From contig JAISHK010000001.1 of assembly GCA_031262585.1 (NCBI GenBank), positions 124,001 through 188,000 of the forward strand: a DNA stretch of 64,000 nucleotides. Reading direction: 5' to 3'. The notes beneath the pieces are model-generated. The model saw nothing but the letters and a program-made list of their open reading frames with translations, did not search any database and was not told the origin of the DNA. This DNA is from Endomicrobium sp. Its GTDB lineage: Bacteria; Elusimicrobiota; Endomicrobiia; Endomicrobiales; Endomicrobiaceae. This document shows, piece by piece, positions 29,005 through 39,076 of the stretch (its first letter is position 1; each line of letters opens with the position of its first letter). The translations under genes were made by a program, and so were the position numbers.

Positions 29005-30757
29005 ATACTCACTTCCTAAACTATGTAAATTGGCATATTATAACAACCTAAAACCATTATTACATATCTATTTTAATATTCAAACTCTTTTTTATTGTTC
29101 TGATTTTGCTTTACTTTGAAGACAAATTATATTTAATTTATCTTGAAATTAAGAACGTTATATTTATATCCTTGTTTTTTAATTATTTTGTAACTCTCTT
29201 TAACCATTACTTATTTTTCGTCTAAATATATTTAACATACTTAAAGCTAGATATTTTTGTAATATCAAATTATTAAATAACTAATACTTTAAGAAAATTT
29301 TTTAGCTCATTTCTTAAAGTTTATCATTTGTAATTTTACTTACATAAAAATGTTATAAAAAATTTTCACTATTTAATATTTTCATTAGTGTTACTGAAGG
29401 AACGATTATTTGATTTTAGTAAAAAATTATTAATGGTTACAATTCTTCCATTTTTATAATTTCTAACATTTTTATATCGTAAAACGATAGTATTTTTTTA
29501 GTTTTTCTAATAGATTTAAGCAATTGGAATTAGTTAGTAGTTTATAAAAAATCATAATTCAAACTTATTAAAACATAAAGCAATAACATTTACTCCTTAC
29601 TCGCTTCAAGAAGTGTTTCAGTATCTTCACAGACCACAATAATTTCGTATAACATACTTTTTCATTTCTATATCTCTGAGTAAATTAGATATAATCCTAA
29701 CAAAATTTTAACTTATTACGTTATATTATTTATCATTTTTCTTGTTTCATATTCTTTCTTACTTTAACTATTATTACTATTGCTTGTTCTTTTTATTTTT
29801 ACTACATCATTAAAAATTCATGTATATATTAATTTTAGTTTCCAGAGTTTATATTTATTTGCATTATACTATTTTGGATATTTAACATTTACAAATTAAA
29901 TTTAAACAAATTCAAAAAAATCAATATGAAATACGAAATAATAAAAATTTACATTATAAATTTGAACTTTATTAAACAATAATTTTGCAATTTCAAAACT
30001 TTATACAATGTAATAAATTATCTTTATAAAAACTAAATTGCATCATCAAACAATATTAATAATATACAAGAATACACCTAACGAACGCTGTTATTATACC
30101 AATTTACTATAAAAACAATATATTATCAAGATAAAAAAAAGTTTCTGCAATACTAAATAACAATTACAAAAGAAATATCTAAAATCAATTGTGTAATAAT
30201 TATAATTTATATAAAAGCAATGAAAATTAGCAAAATAATTTTAAAATTACAAATAACGGTACTCAACCCGATTTTTGCACTATAAAAAATGCTGGATAAA
30301 TTTCAGATTATTTAATAATTTTGAAAATCTGTTTCTCATTTTATAAACGGAAGACAGAATTACTCTTATATAAGAAACATTCAACTAAATTTAGAAAACT
30401 CATTTTAAATACTTCTGGAGGACTTTCTCATATAACCATTATTTAGAGATAATTTTTATTTACAATCCTTCAGTTTGTAAATGATTTTACAGAAAATGGT
30501 TATATTATAGTTTTGTTCTTTCAAAATCACACAATCATACAAACACTACATTTAGAACTTAGATAAACAGTGAGAAGCATAAAAATTACATATTAATATA
30601 GTATTAAATACTGAATATTTTATGATATTTCAAATTTTCTAAGTTACAAGTATAAGCAGCACAATTTCATATAAATAAACCAGCTCTTACTACAAACAAT
30701 ATAGATCAAATTTAAAATTTACTACTTCTTTTAACCTTTACCTTTAGAGATTAAATT
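29005..30757. other. 1.75 kb without a recognisable gene
   Basis: Very AT-rich sequence with stops in every frame. The only structure I see is a two-step inverted repeat at 30431-30504, annotated separately. Faint plus-strand text near 30345-30450 (RQNYSYIRNIQLNLENSF) may be another gene relic, but it cannot be assigned. Confidence 0.4.
30431..30504. repeat. nested inverted repeat (possible hairpin)
   Basis: Outer arms TATAACCATT (30431-30440) and AATGGTTATA (30495-30504) enclose inner arms ATTTACAA (30458-30465) and TTGTAAAT (30475-30482) with a 9-nt loop. It lies about 250 nt beyond the typA stop. It could be a folded RNA or a terminator, but AT-richness makes chance possible. Confidence 0.3.
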
Positions 30758-32593
30758 TTATTTCGTAGTTTCGTCTTTATAAAAACGTTTCCTTACCAAA
30801 TGATTCAAAATTTTTTTTCTCAAACGTATAGAAGTAGGAGTAACTTCTACAAGCTCATCAGAAGCAATATATTCTACGGCACGTTCAAGATTCATAAGTC
30901 TTGGTGGAGTAAGTATTGGAGCATCGTCAGAACCTTTACTTCTCATATTACTTAATTTTTTTAATTTACAAGGATTTACAATCAAATCATTTTCTCTAGA
31001 ATTTTGCCCTATGATCATTCCTTCATATACTTCAACACCTGGTCCAACAAACAACTGCCCACTTATTTGTAAACTATCTAAAGCATAAGCAGTAGTTTTT
31101 CCTTGCTCTCTTGCTACAAAAACACCATTTTTTCTTATAGCTGACATATTAACTTTTGGAAGATAATCGTAAAAACTATAATGCATAATACCACGTCCTT
31201 TAGTATTTGTCAAAAATTCATTTTTAAAACCTATTAATGCCCGTGAAGGGATTATATATTCAAGACGTATTCTATTTTCACCTTCATTTATCATATCTTT
31301 AAAAATGGCTGCTCTTGCACCTGCAAGTTCAAAAACAGCTCCCTGATATTGACTCTCTATATTTAAAGTAAGAAACTCCATAGGTTCATAAACTTTATTA
31401 TCTATCTCTTTATATATAACTTCAGGTGATGATACCGAAAGCTCAAACCCTTCGCGACGCATAGTTTCAATAAGCACTGTAAGATGCAATTCACCCCTTC
31501 CTGAAACCTTAAACCGTCCGTCGCCACCTTCTAACACTTCAACACCTAACCCTAAGTTTGTTCGAACTTCTTTATCTAAACGTTCCTTTATATGTCTACT
31601 TGTTAAAAATTTGCCCTCTCGCCCAGCGAATGGAGAATCATTTACAAAAAAATACATAGAAACCGTAGGATCATCTATAGAAAGCTTAGGTAACGGAAGA
31701 ATATTATCTAGACTACATATAGTGTCACCAACTTTTACATTTTCAAGACCAGATATTGCAACTATGTCCCCAGCTTGTGCATTCTCAACTTCTTGTTTCT
31801 CAAGTCCGTAAAATTTATCTATACGAAGTGCTTTTGTAATTTTTGGAGAATCAATACCAGAATCACTTACAAGAGCTATTAATTGTCCCTTCTTAATAAA
31901 TCCGTTTAGAATCCTTCCTATTCCTATACTTCCTAAAAAATTGTTATAATCAAGCATAGTTATTTGCATTTGCAGTGGTTTCTGAGAATCAACTTCCGGT
32001 GCTGGAACATAAGACATAATCGTCTTAAAAACAGGTTCAATATCTTTACCTTTCTTTTCCATATCTAAACTTGCCCACCCATCGCGCCCGGACGCATAAA
32101 TTATAGGAAAATCAAGTTGTTTATCAGTCGCACCCAATTTTATAAATAAATCAAAAACATTATCTATAACAATGCTCGGATTAGTATTAGGTCTATCCAT
32201 TTTATTTACAATAACTATTGGCTTCAATCCTAATGATAATGCTTTTCTTAAAACAAAACGAGTTTGCGGCATAGGACCATCAACAGCATCAACCATAAGA
32301 ATCACACCTTCAACCATTTTTAAAACTCTTTCTACTTCACTGCCAAAATCAGCATGACCAGGAGTATCTACAATATTTATTATATTATTTTTATAATTTA
32401 CAGATGTGCATTTAGCAAGTATTGTTATTCCCCTCTCTCTTTCAAGCGGATTTGAATCTAAAACCATAACCTGAACATCACCATTTTTTACATTAAATTG
32501 CCCAGAAAATTTTAACAACGAATCTACTATAGTTGTTTTACCGTGATCCACATGAGCTATAACAGCAACATTTCTTACATCATTTCTTTTCAT
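30758..32593 (-). CDS. typA: translational GTPase TypA/BipA
   Basis: A 611-residue ribosome-associated GTPase of the elongation-factor type, involved in stress adaptation and 50S assembly. G1 is AHVDHGKTTIVDSLL, G2 region RERGITILAKCTSV, G3 DTPGHADF and G4 NKMDRP. The C-terminal BipA-specific part includes EFLTNTKGRGIMHYSFYDY and TPPRLMNLERAVEYIASDELVE-type text. Length is typical and all motifs are intact. Confidence 0.96.
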   Translation of the reverse strand: MKRNDVRNVAVIAHVDHGKTTIVDSLLKFSGQFNVKNGDVQVMVLDSNPLERERGITILAKCTSVNYKNNIINIVDTPGHADFGSEVERVLKMVEGVILMVDAVDGPMPQTRFVLRKALSLGLKPIVIVNKMDRPNTNPSIVIDNVFDLFIKLGATDKQLDFPIIYASGRDGWASLDMEKKGKDIEPVFKTIMSYVPAPEVDSQKPLQMQITMLDYNNFLGSIGIGRILNGFIKKGQLIALVSDSGIDSPKITKALRIDKFYGLEKQEVENAQAGDIVAISGLENVKVGDTICSLDNILPLPKLSIDDPTVSMYFFVNDSPFAGREGKFLTSRHIKERLDKEVRTNLGLGVEVLEGGDGRFKVSGRGELHLTVLIETMRREGFELSVSSPEVIYKEIDNKVYEPMEFLTLNIESQYQGAVFELAGARAAIFKDMINEGENRIRLEYIIPSRALIGFKNEFLTNTKGRGIMHYSFYDYLPKVNMSAIRKNGVFVAREQGKTTAYALDSLQISGQLFVGPGVEVYEGMIIGQNSRENDLIVNPCKLKKLSNMRSKGSDDAPILTPPRLMNLERAVEYIASDELVEVTPTSIRLRKKILNHLVRKRFYKDETTK

Positions 32594-32926
32594 AATTTAA
32601 CCATAACTCACTAAAATTAATAATATATCACGAAAGTTTTCTCATTTTTTATAGATTACAAACCAAACAAAAATTTACTAATAACAATTTTCTAATTTTT
32701 AGACAATCGTCAATTTTTGCTTTTACATTTTTTACTTACTTTCTCACGTATTTTATTTCTTTTTTCATAATTTTTCAATACTTACTTATATTTTGTGGAT
32801 TATTTATGTTTTTCAATAACTAAAATATTAAAAAATATTCTTCTCATTTTTTTATGTATTCTTTACAAAAATGTTAATAAATAAAAAATACTATAAAAAA
32901 CTCCTATATCATATTTTATTACTTTT
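32594..32926. other. intergenic region between typA and the DJ-1/PfpI gene
   Basis: About 330 bp, AT-rich, with no gene recognised. It probably holds the promoter of typA. Confidence 0.4.
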
Positions 32927-33460
32927 CTAATTACAAAAAACTCTTGTAAACTTACTTTCAAGAATTTTTAAAATAGCTTTCCCAAATTCTTCTGCAACTT
33001 GCGGACCATTCGCTGTAATTATGCCTCCATCAACTTCTAAAGAATTACCCATATATATGGCTCCACCTTTTAAAAGAGAATCTTTGCCATCAATATATAC
33101 TGTTGCTTTTTTATTTTTTAAAATACCAGAATTTGCAAGTATTACTCCCGCTATACATATTGAAGCCACTGGTTTTCTTTGCTCAAAAAAAATATTGGCA
33201 AGCTTTAAAGCATAAGGATTATTAAAAAATATCTCACAGCCACTTCCACCTATATACGCTATGGCATTAAAATTATCCGGATTAATAGTTCCAATTAAAG
33301 TAGAACTTATTGCCTTAAAACCAAATCTTCCAATGAGTTCTCCAGTTTTTACACTTGCAGTTATCACATTAATACCTGCATCTTCAAGAATTTGTTTTGG
33401 TTTGCAGTACTCTTCATCTCTAAACATTTCAGGTGCAACTATAAATACGACTCTTTTCAT
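32927..33460 (-). CDS. DJ-1/PfpI family protein
   Basis: A 177-residue class I glutamine amidotransferase-like protein of the DJ-1/PfpI superfamily. The nucleophile elbow is PVASICIAGVILANSG, with the cysteine in the expected place (around residue 100), and the preceding AYIGGSGCEIFFNN matches the family's GGxG turn. Family members include deglycase-like, chaperone and protease activities; the exact role cannot be read from sequence. It is divergently arranged with bioD across a 605-bp gap. Confidence 0.82.
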   Translation of the reverse strand: MKRVVFIVAPEMFRDEEYCKPKQILEDAGINVITASVKTGELIGRFGFKAISSTLIGTINPDNFNAIAYIGGSGCEIFFNNPYALKLANIFFEQRKPVASICIAGVILANSGILKNKKATVYIDGKDSLLKGGAIYMGNSLEVDGGIITANGPQVAEEFGKAILKILESKFTRVFCN

Positions 33461-34065
33461 AAAATATCCTCTTTCTTATCTTTCTATAATTACTTTTTCA
33501 ATTATAACAAGTTTAATAAACTTATCTGAAAATCAATTTCAACACTTGCTATCATCATTGTATCTATCTAACCTATCCAAAAAGATAGTGTAGTTCAATG
33601 TTAAACAAAAGAGCTGTGTGAATTATTTTTGTAATAAAAAATTACAAACCATTAAGACAGTATTTTCTATTACTAAAACACCAAGTTTTAAACTTAAAGA
33701 AACATTTATTTCATCTTGAAATTTATATTTTTAATCATTACCCCATTATCAATACCTAAAGGATACGTCTTGCATCATAAACTCAGGTATAACTCCAGTA
33801 AATTCTTTTGTCTTTTCTACAAGTTCAAGAAAATTTAATACCCAATACATTTATAGAAAAATTTAATTTTCTACAAAAACGTTTCAGTAACACTGTTATT
33901 TTTAAATTCTCTCTACTTTAATAATATATAATTATATCAATTTATTATTTTTTAAAAATAAAATTTTAAACAATCAAACATTATTTAAACTTGACTTATA
34001 TTTATGATTAGTTTTAAAATAAATATCAAATATAAAAGCAAAAAATTGTTTTCAAAGGATTATAT
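33461..34065. other. divergent intergenic region upstream of bioD
   Basis: 605 bp between the minus-strand DJ-1/PfpI gene and plus-strand bioD. A minus-strand fragment, LELVEKTKEFTGVIPEF (near 33770-33825), looks like a gene relic. The bioD promoter is annotated at 33991-34020. No BirA-type operator palindrome was recognised. Confidence 0.4.
33991..34020 (+). promoter_or_regulatory. predicted sigma70-type promoter of bioDA
   Basis: A TTGACT -35 element (33991-33996) and a TAAAAT -10 element (34015-34020) are separated by 18 bp. The spacing from the -10 to the bioD ATG at 34066 leaves a short leader with AAAGGA before the start codon. Confidence 0.5.
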
Positions 34066-34704
34066 ATGCACAAAGGAATATTTGTGACAGCAACAGGTAC
34101 TGAAGTTGGCAAAACTTACGTATCATGCAAAATAGCTGAAAGTCTTAAAAAATTAAGGATAAACGTAGGAGTTTTTAAACCTGTTTCAACAGGTGATAGA
34201 AACGATGCTCAAGCTTTGATTAAAGCAGCAAAAATACAAGAAACTCTTGAAACTGTTACTCCTATATTTTTTAATAATCCAATGTCTCCTTATGGAGCAT
34301 CTCTTTTAGAAAAAAAACAATTAAATTTAAAAAAGATTTACAGTACATTTAAATATTTTTTAAACAAATACGAATTCATTATTGTAGAGGGAATAGGAGG
34401 ATTAATGGTTCCTTTAAAAGAAAATTTTTTTGTAAATGACCTTATAAAAAAAATGAATTTACCTACAATAATTGTTACAGAACCAGGACTTGGAACAATA
34501 AATCACACTTTACTTACAATTGAAAAATTAAAAAATGATAAACAAAAAATTCTTGGAATTATCTTAAGTAGATATGGAAATAAATACGATATTTCGGCAA
34601 AATCTAATGCAAAAATAATAAAAAAAATAACAGGATTACCTATTTTTGAATTGGGATATAACAAGAAAATAAAACTAAAGGGAAATGAATGGATAATAAA
34701 ATAA
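34066..34704 (+). CDS. bioD: dethiobiotin synthetase
   Basis: A 212-residue ATP-dependent carboxylase closing the ureido ring of dethiobiotin from diaminopelargonate. The P-loop is FVTATGTEVGKTYVSC (family: GTDTGVGKT), FKPVSTG carries the substrate lysine, and IVEGIGGLMVPL is the conserved acidic block. Ribosome-binding site AAAGGA precedes the ATG. bioA begins inside its last codons (16-nt overlap), so the two are translated together. It and bioA are the only intact plus-strand protein genes in the window. Confidence 0.95.
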   Translation: MHKGIFVTATGTEVGKTYVSCKIAESLKKLRINVGVFKPVSTGDRNDAQALIKAAKIQETLETVTPIFFNNPMSPYGASLLEKKQLNLKKIYSTFKYFLNKYEFIIVEGIGGLMVPLKENFFVNDLIKKMNLPTIIVTEPGLGTINHTLLTIEKLKNDKQKILGIILSRYGNKYDISAKSNAKIIKKITGLPIFELGYNKKIKLKGNEWIIK

Positions 34705-36092
34705 AAGCGACTTTAATAAAATCTGATAAAAACAATATTTGGCATCCTTTTACGCAAATGGCAGATTGGATAAATGACGATCCATGTACGCCTTTAATAA
34801 TAGATAAAGCAAAAGGTGTATATTTGTACGATATTGATGGTAAAAAATATATTGATGGTGTAGCTTCGTTATGGGTAAATCTTTTAGGGCACAGAAATTC
34901 TAAAATAGATAAAGCTATAAAAAAACAAATTGACAAAGTTTCGCATACTACGTTTTTAGGTCTTACACATATACAAGCAATAAGATTATCAGAAAAACTT
35001 TTATCTATACTACCAAATAATTTTAAAAAAATTTTTTATTCCGATAATGGTTCTACAGCAGTAGAAGTTGCATTAAAAATGGCTTATCAATATTGGCAGT
35101 TTAAAAATGAAAAAAGAACATCATTTTTATCTTTAAAAAATGCATATCATGGAGATACAATAGGAGCTGTTTCCGTAGGGGGTATGGATTTATTTCATTC
35201 AAAATTTAAATCGTTACTTTTTAAAAATTATTTCGCAAAATCTCCTTATTGTTATAGATGTACTTACAGAAAAAAAGAAATAAATTATCCTATAAAAGCA
35301 AAAAATTTTAAAGACCATAATATACAAATGAACTGTCTTGGAGAATGTATAAAACAAGTAAAAGATATTCTTACACAAAATCATAAAAATATTGCCGCTG
35401 CTATTATAGAACCATTAAACCAAGCCGCTTCAAACATGATCATAATGCCAAAAGGTTATTTAAAAGAATATGCAACTCTTTGTAAGCAGTATGGAGTTCT
35501 TTTAATTTGTGACGAAGTTGCCACAGGATTTGGAAGAACTGGCAAAATGTTTGCCATAGAACATGAAAATATTAAACCTGATTTTATGTGTTTATCTAAA
35601 GGAATAACCGGGGGATACATACCATTAGCAGTTACAGCTGTAACAAATAATATTTATAATGCTTTTTTGGGAAAATATGAAGAATTTAAAACATTTTTTC
35701 ATGGACATTCATATACCGCAAATCCTCTGGCATGCGCTGCAGGTAACGAAGTTATAGATATATTAAAACATAATAATTTTTTTATAAAATTACAAACTAA
35801 AATCAAACATTTTGAAAAAGAATTAGCACTTCTATCTAATCATGATAATGTAGGAAACATCAGACATTGTGGTGTAATGGCAGGCATAGAAATTGTTGAA
35901 GATAAAAAAACAGGTAAATCCTACAATCCTAAGTTAAAAATTGGAGCAAAAATTTGCAACAAATTAAGACAACACGGGATTATACTCAGAAATCTAAGCG
36001 ATACCATAGTTTTATTTTTACCGCTTACAATCACAAATAAAGAAATAACAAAAATAATAAAAGCACTTAATATAGAGTTAAACAAACTATAA
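34689..36092 (+). CDS. bioA: adenosylmethionine-8-amino-7-oxononanoate aminotransferase
   Basis: A 467-residue class III PLP aminotransferase making 7,8-diaminopelargonate, the BioD substrate. IWHPFTQMADW at the start is a BioA hallmark, YSDNGSTAVEVALKMA binds PLP phosphate, LLICDEVATGFGRTGKMFA carries the PLP-contacting aspartate, and CLSKGITGGYIPLAV the Schiff-base lysine. SYTANPLACAA is the late conserved block. Length is in the range for BioA from diverse bacteria (about 430-470). bioF and bioB are not in the window. Confidence 0.95.
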   Translation: MDNKIKATLIKSDKNNIWHPFTQMADWINDDPCTPLIIDKAKGVYLYDIDGKKYIDGVASLWVNLLGHRNSKIDKAIKKQIDKVSHTTFLGLTHIQAIRLSEKLLSILPNNFKKIFYSDNGSTAVEVALKMAYQYWQFKNEKRTSFLSLKNAYHGDTIGAVSVGGMDLFHSKFKSLLFKNYFAKSPYCYRCTYRKKEINYPIKAKNFKDHNIQMNCLGECIKQVKDILTQNHKNIAAAIIEPLNQAASNMIIMPKGYLKEYATLCKQYGVLLICDEVATGFGRTGKMFAIEHENIKPDFMCLSKGITGGYIPLAVTAVTNNIYNAFLGKYEEFKTFFHGHSYTANPLACAAGNEVIDILKHNNFFIKLQTKIKHFEKELALLSNHDNVGNIRHCGVMAGIEIVEDKKTGKSYNPKLKIGAKICNKLRQHGIILRNLSDTIVLFLPLTITNKEITKIIKALNIELNKL

Positions 36093-36739
36093 ATAGTTAA
36101 CTCAATTTTGCTTTATTAATAAAGATTTTATTATTAATCTTTAGGACTTTTTAAAATACTACCATTGCAAATATTTTATATGTTATCATTCTTAGAGTTG
36201 CTTATTTTAAGATAGACAATTAAAAAACTTTTTTATATCCTTGCAAATATGATCTTGTCCGTCGTAAGAGAATTTTTTAATCTTGATTGTTTTTTAGAAA
36301 AACAAATATCTTCATCTAACAATTTTAAAGATAATTTTTAAGTATCTTGAATACTTCAGTTGTTACAGGTACAACTTACGATTGTGAGTTTAAAACATTA
36401 AATCTCAACTTAATCAATTCATCGCTCAATAAAATTGATATATTATGCAAATATAGTCTTCCATCATTATCATTTTTATAATCTCTAAAAATTTTACATA
36501 TATAGTTATCAAATTATTATAACAAATGGTCTACTTTTATTAATTAAAAATTTATAAGTTATAGCAAACTGCACATAAAACCACTATATAACTCTAGTTA
36601 TTATCACATCTACTTGTTCTTTTATATCAAAAACACACCAACAACCACATTTTCTTTTTCAAAAATTCATGTTAAATGAGCTTCATTCACAATGCTTACA
36701 GCATCGTATCTTTGGACAGAACTGCGTAAAATTTTTTAA
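36093..36739. other. gene-poor stretch after bioA with decayed frame
   Basis: No intact gene. The minus-strand relic at 36325-36486 is given separately. I see no clear terminator for bioDA. Confidence 0.4.
36325..36486 (-). pseudogene. decayed minus-strand frame
   Basis: A 54-codon frame reads RDYKNDNDGRLYLHNISILL and ELIKLRFNVLNSQ, then an in-frame TAA, then VVPVTTEVFKILKNYL and a final stop. Composition is protein-like; the family is not recognised. It appears to be the tail of a lost gene. Confidence 0.35.
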
Positions 36740-37051
36740 AAAATAAAAGTACAAATAAAATAAAGTTTATTGACTTATTGTTCTGTTTAATTTACCTACA
36801 ACAGACAATAATGAGAAGAATGTACAATAAATAATCTAATCGCAAAAACTGACCATAAAGATTGCGTAAACGAATAACTTAATTTTAATAAAGATTTATT
36901 TTGTATACTTTAATATAGAATTAAAACAGTTTTCACTTTAATTAAGACGAAACTAAAATTAAACATATTGAAATGGATTTATAATTAAGCTTTACAAAAA
37001 ATATATTTGTAATATCAAGCATATCCAATTTTTAATACCATCAAAACAGAT
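36740..37051 (+). repeat. left arm of a long inverted repeat (about 300 bp)
   Basis: This segment is repeated in reverse complement at about 37930-38252. Over the central 215 bp (36762-36980) I count roughly ten differences, mostly transitions, with an uninterrupted identical stretch of nearly 80 bp around 36857-36935. Similarity fades gradually toward both ends. The arms enclose about 880 bp. Confidence 0.85.
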
Positions 37052-37124
37052 GCCAAAAGTCTTATCTATTTATAATATTAAAATGAAACAGACTGTTGCT
37101 AACTATAATTTACTTTTAACGTTT

Positions 37125-37298
37125 TTATTTTAGTACTTTCTTTTTAGCAAGCATAACACGCAAATAATTTAAACTTGCATCGGAGGCTTTTTGTTTTTGC
37201 AAATTGTATTTGTAATTTTTTTTTACCCACAAATATATAAGTATAAAAGATATAACTATCAAAATAAAAGCGAAAATTGTATAAACTATATAATTCAT
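37125..37298 (-). CDS. small single-pass membrane protein (57 aa), unknown
   Basis: A 57-residue frame from ATG 37298 to TAA 37125. It has a short start (MNYIVY), one strong transmembrane helix (residues about 5-24, ending ILIYLWV) and a basic, coiled C-terminal tail (KKNYKYNLQKQKASD ... LAKKKVLK). This layout resembles tiny cytochrome-maturation or oxidase accessory proteins such as CcmD in general form only; no such partners are nearby. There is no good Shine-Dalgarno, but it begins 5 nt after a 21-codon ORF with a strong one, so coupled translation is possible. It lies in the spacer of the inverted repeat. A longer frame on the same strand (37144-37329) overlaps it but has no helix-plus-tail logic and is rejected. 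Confidence 0.4.
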   Translation of the reverse strand: MNYIVYTIFAFILIVISFILIYLWVKKNYKYNLQKQKASDASLNYLRVMLAKKKVLK

Positions 37299-37303
37299 TT
37301 GTT

Positions 37304-37369
37304 TTATTCCAGTACGCCATCACAATCATTAGTTAATATTTCTTCTACACTTTTATTTATCTTCAACAT
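37304..37369 (-). CDS. 21-residue ORF upstream of the small membrane protein
   Basis: ATG at 37369 has AAGGAG upstream with good spacing. It encodes KINKSVEEILTNDCDGVLE after a short start and stops 5 nt before the ATG of the 57-residue membrane protein. It may be a leader peptide or the remnant of a longer gene. Too short for a family call. Confidence 0.3.
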   Translation of the reverse strand: MLKINKSVEEILTNDCDGVLE

Positions 37370-37867
37370 AATTTTTACTCCTTATTTTTCAATGTGCTAA
37401 ATTCTAAAACCATTTCAAATACCCTTAATGTTAAATTTCAATGCTATTTATTGCTAACAGTAATATATAAAGTTTGTGATTTATATTAATTTAAACAACT
37501 TTAAAATTAATAATCAAATATTTTTATTTATGTGTGATAATATTTTCACATCAACATTTTTTTACATTTCAAAAAACTAATGATTTATCAAAAAATGATA
37601 AATTTAATCTCTTTAATTATATGTATCGCATTAATCATGCATCACATAAATTTACAACTTCATTATACGTATTTTCTAAAGTTCTTACAACCCTATATCT
37701 ATCACAATAACAAATAAAGTAGAAATAAGAAATGGAATAATTTTTCTTAAAAAATTCAAACTCTAAACCTTAACTATAACAAATTTACATTCTCTCACTT
37801 GAAATATCAAAATTATTTCTTTAGTAATTTTTACAAATATTTGATTGCATTTTTCTTTGTGAATTTT

Positions 37868-37909
37868 TATTATAAAACAGTAAATTCATGAATTTACTGT
37901 TTTATAATA
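37868..37909. repeat. perfect 42-bp palindrome
   Basis: The two 21-nt halves are exact reverse complements, centred on TTCATGAA with no loop. The left half begins TATTATAAAACAGTAAATTC. It is located 20 bp inside the right arm of the long inverted repeat. It may be a bidirectional terminator between the convergent bioDA and M20 peptidase genes, or a recombination/protein-binding site; no long T-run follows on either strand. Confidence 0.85.
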
Positions 37910-37929
37910 TTACTGCATTTTCAACTTAT

Positions 37930-38252
37930 ATCTGTTTTGACTGTACTAAAAATTGAATGTACTTAATATTATAAATATATTTTTTGCAAGACCTAACTAT
38001 CTATATAAACCCATTTCAATATATTTAATTTTAGTTTCGTCTTAATTAAAGTAAAACTGTTTTAATTCTATATTAAAGTATACAAAATAAATCTTTATTA
38101 AAATTAAGTTATTCGTTTACGCAATCTTTATGATTAGTTTTTGCGATTGGATTATTTATTATACATTCTTCCCATTATTATCTGTTGTAGGTAAATTAAA
38201 CAGAACAAATAAGTCAATAAACTTATCTTACTTATATTTTTATTTTTTATTA
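37930..38252 (-). repeat. right arm of the long inverted repeat
   Basis: Reverse-complement partner of 36740-37051. The best matching core runs from the inner side at about 38018 (TTTCAATATATTTAATTTTA) to about 38230. Outer similarity continues weakly to about 38252. No target-site duplication was found by eye. Confidence 0.85.
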
Positions 38253-39076
38253 AATTAAACTATGTTTATTGATTTTGATGTTATGTACTTTTCTACAGCA
38301 ATACTAAAACTCATTTTTTTGAATCAAATACATTAATAATATTTTAACAGTTTAAATAATGTATTCAATTTCTAAAACATAACAATACAAAATCAGAAAA
38401 TATTTTCAGAGGCCCATAATATCTCACAAACAAAAGGATAAGATCTAAATCTATATTTGATGATTAACTATATTTTATCAATAGGTCTATAATTATGATA
38501 ATATTATAATAACACCGATATCTTAACAATGCTGTCAAACATTTTTTAATATTTTAAATTATTCTTATAATTTTTATTATGCATCTCTTTAAAAATCTTA
38601 ATTTAGAATTCATATTTCTTTTATCCTAAAGTAATATCTTTAAAGCATCTACTTAAGGATAAAACAAATTAATTTCTTCATTATATCTTAGAAAACATTA
38701 TATGCTTTTTAAGTATGATTATTTCTTGAAAAGACTATAATATTTTAATATCTTTTAATTCTATTTTATCCAAAATATCATTTTTCTTAACACTACAATT
38801 TTCATTTTTTTAAAATTTTTTAACATTATTTGCTTATTTGCATATAAAAACATAAAAGAACTATAAACAACACTATAGACTTTTAAATAAAATAAAAAAA
38901 ATGAGTAATAAAACGAGCAAATCATCTTTAACAATATTTATATTCGATAATAAAACACCAAGAAACTCTGTTAAAATATTCAAAATCACGTTCACAATAT
39001 CACTTTTACTTACACACTATTTTTTAAAAAAACTTGTTGAATTATTACTAAATTTAAAGTCTACTTATTATGAATA

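Larger units (their letters stand above)
37370..39076. other. gene-poor stretch up to the M20 peptidase gene
   Basis: 1.7 kb containing the palindrome and the right repeat arm (annotated separately) and otherwise AT-rich sequence with no recognisable gene. The plus-strand ORF 38901-39107 is low-complexity and ends inside the 3' end of the opposite gene, so it is rejected. Confidence 0.4.

Noticed and set aside
37144-37329. 61-codon minus-strand ORF inside the inverted repeat
   Set aside because: The overlapping 57-residue frame (37125-37298) has a coherent helix-plus-basic-tail design; this one looks like its shadow.
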